Below, piece by piece: positions 46,101 through 58,100 of a stretch of DNA of 64,000 nt; within the stretch, counting starts at the first letter, position 1, and each line of letters begins with the position of its first letter. The notes beneath the pieces were generated by a model. It had not been told where the DNA came from. It saw nothing but the letters and a program-made list of their open reading frames with translations, and made no database searches. This DNA comes from Leptasterias polaris (Eukaryota; Echinodermata; Asteroidea; Forcipulatida; Asteriidae). Position numbers and translations under genes: made by a program. Location of the stretch: the NCBI GenBank assembly GCA_037783415.1, contig JAZGTN010000164.1, forward strand, positions 1,798,001 through 1,862,000. The letters run 5' to 3'.

Positions 46101-49100
46101 ACACTGACTGGAGATGACTTCAACATCGATGATGACACGGATGAAATTGTCTTTGATGTCACAACAACCTCAAACCCCAACAGTGGTGATGCCAGTGGCC
46201 GTAACCTCTGGAAACTGGAGACGTACGTGGCCAACAACCCAGACGGCCTGGGCTCTCGCCATACACTCGACCGACAGACACTGACCGATGAGATGGCCAG
46301 TCGTGACTTGAGCTCTGGAAACCGTCTGGTCTTCAACAACCTGGCTGCTCGCATCAACAAGGATGATGTACCATGTAAGGAAGGCAGTGCCTACATCTGT
46401 GTTCAACTGAAGCAGGGAGACAACCCCACACTTCCATTCACTCTAAGGGGAGCCAGAGGGGAAGACTCCCTAAGAAAATGCAGGAAACTTAAGTGTTTGA
46501 AGGGTAAGATAAATATATATATTTCGTTTTCCAATTTCTTTTTTTACCCTTAAACCTTTGTATGATACTCGATGTTTCACCAAGTCCTGTAGAAAAACGG
46601 GGGGTGGAATTTGAATGGTGACCAGAAGCCTGAAACAGCTACTTGAGCAAATTTTTTGTTTAATGGTAATGCTATTTAAACTTGTTTTTAATGTGTTTGT
46701 TTATCACTTAATTGTAATTTTGATATTAATAAACTTCTGAATTGTTTGTAATTATCGATCACACAAAAAACGGACCGCAACCTCAAGATTTAAAAAAAAT
46801 AGCTACATAGCTCCCACAAATGACGCAGCTTGAGTGATGACGCCACGTTGCTTTTGGCAAATCTTTCTCTGAAAAGCACTGGAGTAGGGTCCTCAAAATG
46901 ATCGTTTTTTTACAATTAAAATCTATTTACTCTCATGTGAGCTCAATATACCTTATTGATTGAATACAGTTTAAATGAATTTCAGCAAAGATCACTTCTT
47001 GCTGTTTTCATTCAAGCTGGTCTTTAAACAATCATATACGGAGACCTACATTAAATGCTTTGTGGGCATTCCTTTGTTATTATGTAAATTAAGAGAGAGA
47101 CCTTTAAACCGTTCTAATTTTCCTTGAGAAATTTCTTTTTGAGAAAAATGTAAAGCCTAAGGGAAGACATCAAAAACATTTTACTCGGCGCGCCGCGGCG
47201 GGCCGTGGAATCCCGCAGTGTCGGCCGCGGCCCGCCGAAGCCCAGCCAAGTGCGGCCGAACCTCAAAATGGGCGTAATTGCATATTCATAAGGATCAAAG
47301 GGGACGTTACAGTTGAACGCATTTGTAAAGATCGCGGCTCCCTTGCGGCGCGCCGCGGGTCGGCCGACCATACAAGAATCACAAACACCTCAACATATGA
47401 TTATCTTCGTTGTGAGCTGCTGTGATCCCGGTCCGCTGTGATATTACCGGCCGGCCAAACAAGTGAGATAATAATAATAATAATAATAATACAAGCATTT
47501 GTAAAGCGCCATCTATCTATGTAAACATATTCCGAGGCGCTTTATTCCGAGATGGCATTGTTTAACACAGGAACAAAAACAAATTGTTACGGCACTATTT
47601 TTGGTTTAGATTTTTGTTGAACAACGCAATTCATTTACCCTTTTTTGATTATATAAACCTTGCAGGAGGATATTAAATAGTTCATTCTTCCACTTTAGCG
47701 TACGTGATAACTGCTCCGAACAAAGAGGCCCGAGTCTTGAAGCAAGTACTATCAGTATCTCGGTATTAAAATAATCATACTTCATGTAATTTCATTTACA
47801 AAACTTGTATTTTAAGCTCCCTTGATTCATCTCAGACGTACAACTGACCCAAAGTCCAAATCTGCCAGTACTTTTAACGCACATTCTTAAGAGTAATCCA
47901 GGATACTATTTTGCATGGTGTCTTTGAGATCGGTTTCACTGTTTTTGAATGGTTACGTCCACTATTTTCATTACCACTTTGAATATCCAGGTGTTTTTCT
48001 TATAAATAAGATAAATTTAACCTTAAAGGAATGAAATAAGCAAACTGACGTAAAAGCTCCGATGTTTATTCCCTCGTTTTAATTAATATGTTTTTAAGGG
48101 GATTATTTTTATCATAGCATTAATATTTCGTCAACGAACATTGATTTTAATATGTGTTGCAATTTAAGCCATATTGTCGTTATTAATATTAAATATATGT
48201 CCAACATACATGTGTTTATTAATGTTATGGGTCACATAAACCTCAAGCAAATTTCGAGTGAGGATCCCTAACAACAAAAATGAATGGCACCACTTCTTTA
48301 AATTTATGATAGAGTAGAATTAAGTGATTGAGTCTGAAAACCACGTATTAATCAGTTCTCCTTTATTTTGATTGCCGCATCCAAATAGTCCCCCAACACT
48401 TAATGTCTACTCACTTTTTGTTATCCCTTCGCAGGTTGCAAACAAACTCTTTCTAAAACCAACAACAATATAAAAACACTTTTTCTCAGGTGCTTGAAGT
48501 TGGCACCGTTTTCTTCAGGACGGGATCAAGTTGCGAAAAGGCGGCGCACAAAGGAGAGAGTATGTAATACATTTCAACGGTATTAAAAGTCGGCAGAGAA
48601 CGGGCTGTCAGTCATTTTGGCAGGTTCTTTTTTTCTCTCCGACAGACCACGGACAGGACCGACTAAAAAAGCCATTTTGTGTAATATTCTGACATGCTTA
48701 TCGAACAACTGAGATGTATAAGTAAGATTAATTCTGATCAATTCGCACTAATTTTATTTTTGGGTTATAATATTATATTCCTGTTTAATTGGAAAGACTT
48801 GTCAAGTTCCCCGAGTTATACTTCCATTATAAATATTGTTTTTAATTGAAATAGTAGAGCATTCTTGGCCCAAAAATTAAAGCCCCTTACTTGGAAATAT
48901 CTGTAAAACTATTTATTGCTGTAGCGAAAATGGGCCTATGTCAAAACTTTACATTCTACGATGAAAAGTACCTAAACACAAGTTGGTTCACGTACGGACT
49001 GGTTGGATTACAGGTCTGTTGGAGTACATGTTAACATGTTTCCAATGATGAGAGAAGACTGCTGGCAAAAATCTGATTCAGATCCAGTTTTTGTAGGTGC

Positions 49101-52100
49101 TGGCTAATTTTATCCACTAGTTTAAGTTTAACATAGTTTCTTCTTTCTACTGAGCGAATTTATCGTTCGTCGTCCATGGGCATTTTTCATTACTAAATTT
49201 AATTTTTATGTTTTTAGCCATTCTTGGTTTTTTCTTGCATATCAAACTTCTTGCCTTAATAATGCTTATTATTATTTTATTTAATGCACATCGTACAATA
49301 TACCAAAATTGCTTTCGTCAGATGCTTGAATAGCCTTACTTCAAGGCTGTGTATAGTACAGGATCCGCAGGCCTGCACCAAACTGTGCAGCTAATTTTTT
49401 CACACGGCTTGTGAACATTATGACGAGTTGGAGTCTAGCCAAGTTTCTTAAGAATATGGTAATTTATCAAAGGCCGATCAGTGTGCGGACTTTGGACCTG
49501 CTGTATTGTTGTACAATATACAATGTACACGATGCAGTGTGTGTGCATGGACGTATGGGCTCGGAAAGAAATACGGTCTACCTGCCGACGGCTACACATG
49601 GCCGTGCCACTTGCAGAGTAGAGACAGCGTGGCCTACAATGTAAAAGAAAAACGTGACACAACACAAACTACGGAGCAAGAACTGTTGTATTTAACTTCA
49701 AAATCTTCAAAACTTATACTGTTTTATTGTCATTTTAAATGTCGGAAAGTGAAATGTCGGAACTTCAAAAGTCAACTTGATAAAGTTGGAGATTTTAAAA
49801 AGTCAAAACTGCAAATAAAAGTCCGTTCTCAAAGCTGAATAAATCTCATCCCTGGGTAGCCTCCGGAGCTGAAAGAAAAATGTATGGTAACACTTCGTCC
49901 TTGGTAATAAATTCAGCCAATTCTACCTTGGGGAGAAAAACCCCAAAACAGCAGGGCGATCGTAAGGTCTTTCACCTCTGACAAAGATTGTTTATCTACA
50001 GCACTTGTTATCACTCGGATCTCTGTATCCACAGTGTGACCGCAGTCTTTGCGGGCTGTTGCCGGCCGGCCGCGTGAGAGCTGCGGCATGCTCCACTTGT
50101 TTTTGTTGTTACATATTCATGACTTCAAATACCAAGGACTTCGATAATGAGGTCTTGGGCCAGCAGTGCACCGCGAAAAAGCCGGGTGGCAAAGTCCACC
50201 GCGGCGCTTTGCGGGAGCGCCGCGGCGCGACGCGGAATGCCGAGTAAAATGTTTTTGATGTCTTCCCTAAGATCAGGCTCGGTGGTCTAGTGGGAAGACG
50301 TCTGCTCAGTCTAGCATGGCAAAGGCCATGGGTTCGAATCCCACCAGAGTGATACGACTGTGATAGGACTTGGGAAAGGACTGAGTATACAGTGCTTAAT
50401 ACACAGCGTCATGGCAAAAACCAAATAATATTCTTTATCTCAGATGCAAAATTAGCATCTATAATAAAACAATTATTATTTCTAATTCATGAAAACATTA
50501 AGAAAGTTCTGCTAAAGATCTGCATTGTGTGGACATTTTTGTACTTATGGTATGTGATGCTTACTCACTTTGCTGAGGGTATTTCACTTGTTACTTGCTT
50601 AGGGATCTGCATTCAATACACCTTGGTTGATAGTAATCATTAAGCAAAATCTATTTATATTTACTAAAACGCAGTAAGTAAAGAAAAAATTGTCTTTGTC
50701 ACTTTGAAAGTGAAATTCCTGTCAGAACATTTTTAACTCTTTTTTTTGTTCTCTCTCTCTTTGTCTTCCTTAACAGCTGAGGTTGCAAAGGTAATGTAAG
50801 ATGTTTGATTTGAGAACTCTCACATTGTGGTGAATCGTGGCCGAGTGGTCAAGTGCTCTGGACTCGAGCTCTGGTGTTTCTGATCAGCAGAGTGTGGGTT
50901 CGAGTCCCGGTCTTGACACTTATGAGCCTTCGGCAAGGCACTTAAACATTATTGCTCTGTCCTTTGGATGGAGCATGAATTTTAACACATTGTCTGAGAT
51001 CCGGGAACTGAGTTTTTGTTTTAGGATTAGTGCAGAGTACATTGCTTTGCATAGTTTAGAGCTCCTTGTTAATGGAGTTTGATGATCAAGTGTGCTTCTC
51101 AACATTATTGTTAAGCAAAAAGAAATAGTCAATTTATTATAAAAAGTAATGATTTGTGGATTTCGATTTTTGTTCTCTTTAGATTTTTAATCTGGCGCCC
51201 TTTTGTTACGGATATGAAATTGTAATGACGGACTCTAAAGCACTGAATTGTTGATTTTGTGGTTATCTATAATGGATAGGAGAGGGTAATGGAGCTGGTT
51301 TTAAAAAAACCCAGAAGATTTCCAAATATAAAATATAAATTTGAATAAAAACAAAAGTCCTCTTACAAACAATTTGGATTGCTTTTTTTCCCTTCAGGGA
51401 CCACCAGGTTCTAAGGGCTACAAAGGAGAGGCGGCTCAACTCCCAGTAAGTTGAAGACATCTTCTTCTTTTTCTTGTTTCTTGTTTCAGAAAAAGGGTAT
51501 TCCCCTCTAGAGAGTGAAGCAATATAACAATGAATATTTTAAATATTTGTTTTATTTGAATGTGGCCGAGTGGTCTAGTGCACCAGATTCAAGTTCTCAG
51601 AGTGTGGATTTGAATCCCGGCCCGGCTGGTCGTGATGCTTGTGTCCTTGAGCAAGATAATTGGTTTTCACTTCAAAAGGTGGCTACAAGCTATGGGTCTT
51701 GTATAATAATAACCTGAATAATAACAATAATTATAATTTCACATCTGATCAAAAAATAATTTGAAGGAAGTCAGTTTTTTGCACAGATATCTAACAGATA
51801 ATTACAAGATGTTTTGGAAATTCTAGAAGAGATTTGTATTTGTTTTTGGGAGAGTCAGTAAAGTTGTCTTTTTATATTTATCAGGCCAGCATGGCGATGG
51901 GACCCGCAGGCATTCCAGGCCTATCAGGACCAGGGGTACGTATTGTTTTGTCCTTTTAATTTGGTTACATTCCATTCCTACTTTAAAGCTACAAAAAGTT
52001 ACTCATTATTTTTGGAAGAGTACATTAATTTAAGCCCTCTAATTTACAAGAAACACAACATACAACCATCCGGAAGTATTTCACGATGTTGCTATAATTT

Positions 52101-55100
52101 CAGGAAATAAGCAGACAATTATTTTTTTTTTGGTCAGTAAAAGACTGCGCAAGTCTCGCACGCAGGTATTTGAACTTCCAGGACTGAGTTGGTCCCAACC
52201 ATATTTAGTTTTACCTTTGTGCGATTTTGTTTCTTCAAATACTTCTAGCTTAACATATATTTGGGCTATTAAGATTATAGTATATTGTTTGGAAAGTAAA
52301 ATATCAGCATGAAATATATGAAAGTGAAATAAGTTCAACAAAGAAAACCATATAATAAGACCTGAACTCCATTTCCAGTTACTTGTAAACAATTAAGAAT
52401 TTTGCCCAACTGATGTTCATGTTATCATAAAACCTATGTGACGTTCACACAAATTCAGGCATGATTGGCAAATGGGGTTTCTAAAAAAATATGCATCCTC
52501 GTCCCAAGTTTTAATTTTTGTTTCAATGTTAATTTTTTAAACTGTTTGTATCATATGAAAATCGAAATTGTATTCATAACAAATTGCTGCTGTTTGTTTT
52601 GTTTTTCTCAATTTTGTATAAACAGAATTTAAGAAGGAGATTTTAGTTTATAGAAAAGTGTAGTCTTTGTTCAAGTTGTTTTCTCGTTTGATACGTGGGA
52701 GACTTGCAAAGTCCAATGGTTAAATCATCTCTTGATAAATTGTCTGTTTTTGATGTCTATAAAATAATTGATTTTTACTTTATTATAAAGATGTGATTTG
52801 ACACGACATGTAGCTTTACCTGTGTTACCTCTTTTAACAGCTTTAGATGATATCTTGAAAGCTTTCATAAAAATTTAGAATTAAAAAAAGAAAAGGGCAT
52901 TGATTGTATGTAGCTTTGAAGAAAATACTTGCGACTGTTTTCGATTGAGTGGCTGTGGCTGTGATGTGGCTAAATCACCACATTAACAAACATTGAAGCA
53001 TTGGCTGTCCTTCAAACAGCCACAGCCACAGCCACAACTGCCTGTTCAGAAACATCCTTTAGTTTGTGACAAAGAGAGAGCGGGAGAGATAATAGAAAGG
53101 CAGTCACAGTAGTAGAACCAATAAGCACTTCATCTAAACCCTGTGAGTTGTCAGGAATTTTCCTGATCAGCAGATCTTACTGTCATCTTAACTTGCAAAT
53201 TAAGGGTGTGTACAACATTGGTAATTGCCAAAGACCTGTATCCACACTTGATGTGACCTAACAATACATGAAATAACACACCTGTGAAAGTTTAAGCTCA
53301 ATCGGTGAAAAACCCCATTATATATTATCATTCTTTTTTTCAAGCATTGGATTTTATCCTGCAGGATACAGACTATTTTTTTTACTCATTTCCTAAAAAC
53401 AATGGCATTTGAAGCAAAACTATTTCAAGGGAAGTTTTCCACCATGACCATCTTTATACCGTGTTAGTTATGTGCAAATCTGAGAACATTTATATTTCAA
53501 TCTTACCAATGTTGTACACACCCTTTAAGAAGAGATAAAAGACATGTAGCCCACTAGCCCTACTTTGTCCAAACCTCTAGTTTTCTATTTGTGGAAATGG
53601 AGAGAGTCTGTACATCCTCAAGAAAAAGGGGACAAAACATTGAGGAACTTAGGGAAATTTATCTCTTCACCAAGAAGGGACCGCTGTCTATTTGCCAAGA
53701 TTTATAACAACTTTTTTTTGCAGCAATAGACCCCTAGCATATGATCTCACAAGCTCAAACAGCATCCTCACTGATGTCAGTGAAGACCTATGATTGGCTG
53801 AGAGCTGTGCGCAGCGTACACGCATGCACAATTCCATTGTTTTACCTCAGCAATGGTGGGCAATGCAAGGGGTCTGTAACTCTCCTAAAACCTTTCCTCT
53901 GATATCCATTGATACAGTTTTCATTACCAGTTTTATTGGGTGGTTCTTCTTTCAGGGCTACCCTGGACCCAAAGGTTACCCTGGCCAAATGGGAAGCCCC
54001 GGATATAAGGTGAGATGCAATAATCTATATCATCTTAACAGTGTACATGTAAATTGTTAGTGAGGTTACTCTTTGCCTAGCTAGAGTCTGAGGGTTTATC
54101 CACACCCCATGTGAAAACCAACACAACATTTAGGCACTTCTTGGATGTAGTGGAAAGGTAAGGACATTTGAAACATCCACCTTAAAGTCACTGTGGTGTA
54201 TTGTCTTCAACATTCTATATGTTTAGGAAAACTTCGCATAGTAGACTTAGGTTGGTTGTTAGGTGTTGTCTGAAAGCCGTTCTTCTCATCTATCTGATGA
54301 GCAAATAAACGCAGTTTTGAGTGTTTTTGAGAAGCACCTGATTTTGGGACGGAGTGTCACATACACTCTCCAGATTCATTTGTATTGTATATGTTTTATT
54401 TTACTGCTGTGTAACTATTTTGGAGTTTGAATTTTAGGTGCTTACTGCGGGGACAAATTTCAGGGTTTTTACTCTCAAAAGCAAAGTATACCATTGGTTT
54501 TTGGAACCGTTCGATTGTTGTAATCCTATCTTAATAAAGATATATTCAATAAAAATAACCTGTACATATTCCACTTCAAAAGGAATACACAATCTGAGAA
54601 GTGTTTCTGACAGAAATGTTTCTCAGATTCAACTTTTGGGGCATGAAGACTGCTATATTTATACATAACCACACTTCTTCAAAGTGAAATGGTTCTCAAA
54701 ATGCTTTATACTATCGAAAGCTGCTGTAGGCTCCTAAACCAATAAGCCTTTTTAGCCATTATTCTTAAGAGTGATTACCAAACGTATACCTTCCCTTTTG
54801 AAGTGTGAAGTGATAAATAGAATCGAGTTTGGTGAATAATTGACCTAGGCCAATTATTCATAAAACTGTTTCCCAGTAAGCAAATTTGTGTGCTTCACTG
54901 TTGCAGAAAAATGGGTATAAACAAATGCATAGGGCTTTCCCTCTGAACCCCTGTAAATGGACCAACATGTATTACACTCTTCAGTCTCCTGACGATGACT
55001 AGAGCAAGCTAGTCGAAACATTGAGACCTATTAAGAACTCACTCCGCGGCAGTGTAGTTACTAACGAGAAGTCCCCCCGATCCACAAAGCGAAAGTAGTA

Positions 55101-58100
55101 GTCCCGGCCGATTTCCTACATGTACCTCCCGCCCAGGTAGTAGTTAATAAGCAGGACAGTTCTTTTCAGAACTGAGAAGTCTCCCGAATTCCGAATATTC
55201 TACTCCGCGGCAGTAGAATAAAAAGCAAGACAAGTTCTCAAAGAACAAAATCTACCTAGCAAGTAGATATACACATGGTGTTACCGCAAACCAAATATAT
55301 ATACAAATGCATATAGTTCATAAATTTGACATATGCCAAATTTCATGGTGGTGTTTATTGCGGATTTCTGCGCTTACTCAGCCTATGGACCATAAGTGCA
55401 GAATTTTGCAGTAAGCAGAGCCATGAAATTGACCTCTGTATTATTACATCATTCATCTGCTTAACAGAACCACCAGCAAGTTATGGTAAGCAGTGTTTAT
55501 GAAATGGAAGCTGTGCTAAGCGTTGCTCTGTAAGCAGAAATTGTCTGCTTACTGGCTATATGAAAATTACCCAGATGCAAGTAAGTAATATTTTTGTTTT
55601 TGTGTGTTTTTCTAGGGACCAAATGGAGAATATGGTCCCAATGGATACCCAGGTACACCAGGACCCCCTGGTCCCCCAGGACCCCCCGGTGAGGTAAGCC
55701 AATGTTTATGTTATTGACACAGTCGGTATAGAGCAAATCTCTATATATTCAATGCATGTTATTGCAAGTTTATGATACAGAAAGTGTAGGGATTTTTGTT
55801 GTTGAAAACAGCAATAAAATGTTATAGTGACCTGTTGTAAAGTTTTAATAGCTGGAAATTTGTATTAATTTTTAATCAATGTTTTTAATCTTAAAAATTA
55901 TTGCTAGCCATTATGGATCTCTATTATTATGTGCGGCTGTGTTCTATAACAAATTGGGGTATTCAATTTAAGGCTGGAATGACAAAATAGTGTGATCACT
56001 TTGGGTTAGAACCTTCAAAATCAGAGTGAAGCCAAGGACACCAGATCAAGCTTGCTATGACTTGATAAAGGTGAATATTTTCTCAGTGAATGATGATTTA
56101 ATGATTTTTATTTGTTTGTAATGCTAGGCAATTGCCCCTGCAAACATCGCTAGACCATCTGGCAAGAAGGGGGGCGGCTTCAACTTTGGAAGGTCCCCAT
56201 CACAAGTGGTTCAGGTAAGACTGTGTATCTCTACAGGAACTACTCAAGTTTTTTCAATTCGATGTCGTAGAATTTTGTTTCCTCAGATATTTGTTTGTCA
56301 TTCCTGTGAATTGAAAATTATTATAGTGGAGATTCTGCCTTGTGATTGGTTTAGAGCTTGCCACATGAAATGTCTTATTTTTATTAGAAAGTCTTGGTAC
56401 CAACTACCAAGACGTCAATGTTGGTGTATCATATAGGGTGTTATAAAACAAAATTGATTGATTTTACTCATGCTATGGTTAAAACTACAACTCCCTTATT
56501 TATCCCTGTACTCTCTTGGCTTCACCTCAGGAAAATAGAATACTGCAAGGATTAGTTGTAGTTTCCATAGCACTTGTGAGCTAGAAGTCAACTTTGAATA
56601 ACAAACATATGGAATACGTAATTGAACAATAGAAAAATAGATGCAGTTGAGCCATTTGGTCTTGACTCTAAACTTGTCACATATAATATTGGAACATTGG
56701 GCCCTGTTAACACAGACAAGTTTGCTTCCCTCACATGTTAAAGCAATGTATATGGGAAACCAAGGTTCTTAAAGGTGTTTGAACGCACATGAGACTTTGG
56801 CCCTTTCAGAAACCAATGGCCTGGGCTCTGCCTCCGGCTAAGGCTCCGTCAGTTGTTAAGACAATGTATGCTTTGGATACGGGGTTTAAAACAGTTGGAC
56901 GGAGCCCAAGCCTAGGCCTCAGCTCATGCTATGATTTAAACAAGGTTCTAGTGGACCACAAAGCCTTGGGATGGGTGCATGGATCACTGCACACTATTTG
57001 ATATATAAATGTAACGTTTTGTTTATGATGGAAATCACTTGTTTTGACTTTCTAAAAGATTTCACTGAAACATCTGGAGGAAGTCCCCTCGATCCACAAA
57101 GCAAAAGTAGTAGTCCCGGCTGATTTCCTATCTCCCGCCCAGGTAGTAGTTAATAAGCAAGACAGTTCTTTTCAGAACTGAGAAGTCTCTCGAAGTCTCC
57201 CGAATTCCGAATAATCTACTCCGCGGCAGTAGAATAAATAGCAAGACAAGTTCTCAAAGAACAAAATCTACCTAGCAAGTAGATATACACATGGTGTTAC
57301 CGCAAACCAAATATACATTGAGACCTCACCTTGCAATGCCTCAAATCCCATATTCCCCATGATACTTCAACAAATGAAACTCAAGACTTAGTGTCGGTTT
57401 ATCCATGGCGTATGGAGACTCTTTGGTTAAGGGGGACAGAGAGGTTGATTTGGCCGAAATGTTACACAGATAAAAACTTTCTAACACCTGCTAAAAAGTA
57501 TATTTTTGCTTTCTCTGTCCATTTTTTTTCTTCTCTTCTTCCTGTGATCGAATTTCCCACTATATTACACAAATTTGGGAGATCAGTTTCACCCTCTGCC
57601 CTCTGGGACTTAGGCCTGTGAGTTTATCTGTTACACCTGAGGCTGTAGCTGCTTGCGTGTGACCAAATGAAAGAGAGATAATTTGTTATGATTTTCTTTA
57701 CTACCAGGGACCACCAGGACCTGTCGGTCTACCAGGAATATCTGGAGTTAGGGTGAGTTGACAATGCAACCTGAAATTGTTTATAAACACTATTTGTTTC
57801 TCAAAATAAGATATTTAATTTTTCCGTATAGTACATGATTGGTAATAAAACAAAATGAAAGTTACAGTAAATTCTTCATTCAAATTCAGATTCTCATCAA
57901 GTATTGCGTTACATGTTATATAGCGCGTGTGTAAGCTTGCGTACCAACAAATATCTGTGTAGCTATGAGGGCCGAACGCACTTTAGCCAACTGGTGTTAA
58001 AGGGCTCCAGTTTTGCTTTATCAGCCATTTAAAACCAGGTAAACATGGTCATGTGACCACTTTTTAACCAATAGGACTTTTTAAACTGTCTGCATTTATG

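Noticed and set aside
50275..50360. Functional tRNA gene
   Set aside because: A and B boxes and a T arm are present, but the acceptor stem does not pair and related sequences recur as SINEs.
46504..50776. A twelfth SURF exon, expected from the sea urchin 2-alpha chain
   Set aside because: No open stretch with the GLW core or the paired cysteines was found; the interval is mostly a 3.1-kb transposon.
52925..53045. Inverted CAGCCACAGCCAC / GTGGCTGTGGCTG pair
   Set aside because: It is a short, simple-sequence hairpin that could easily arise by chance from GGCTGT repeats.
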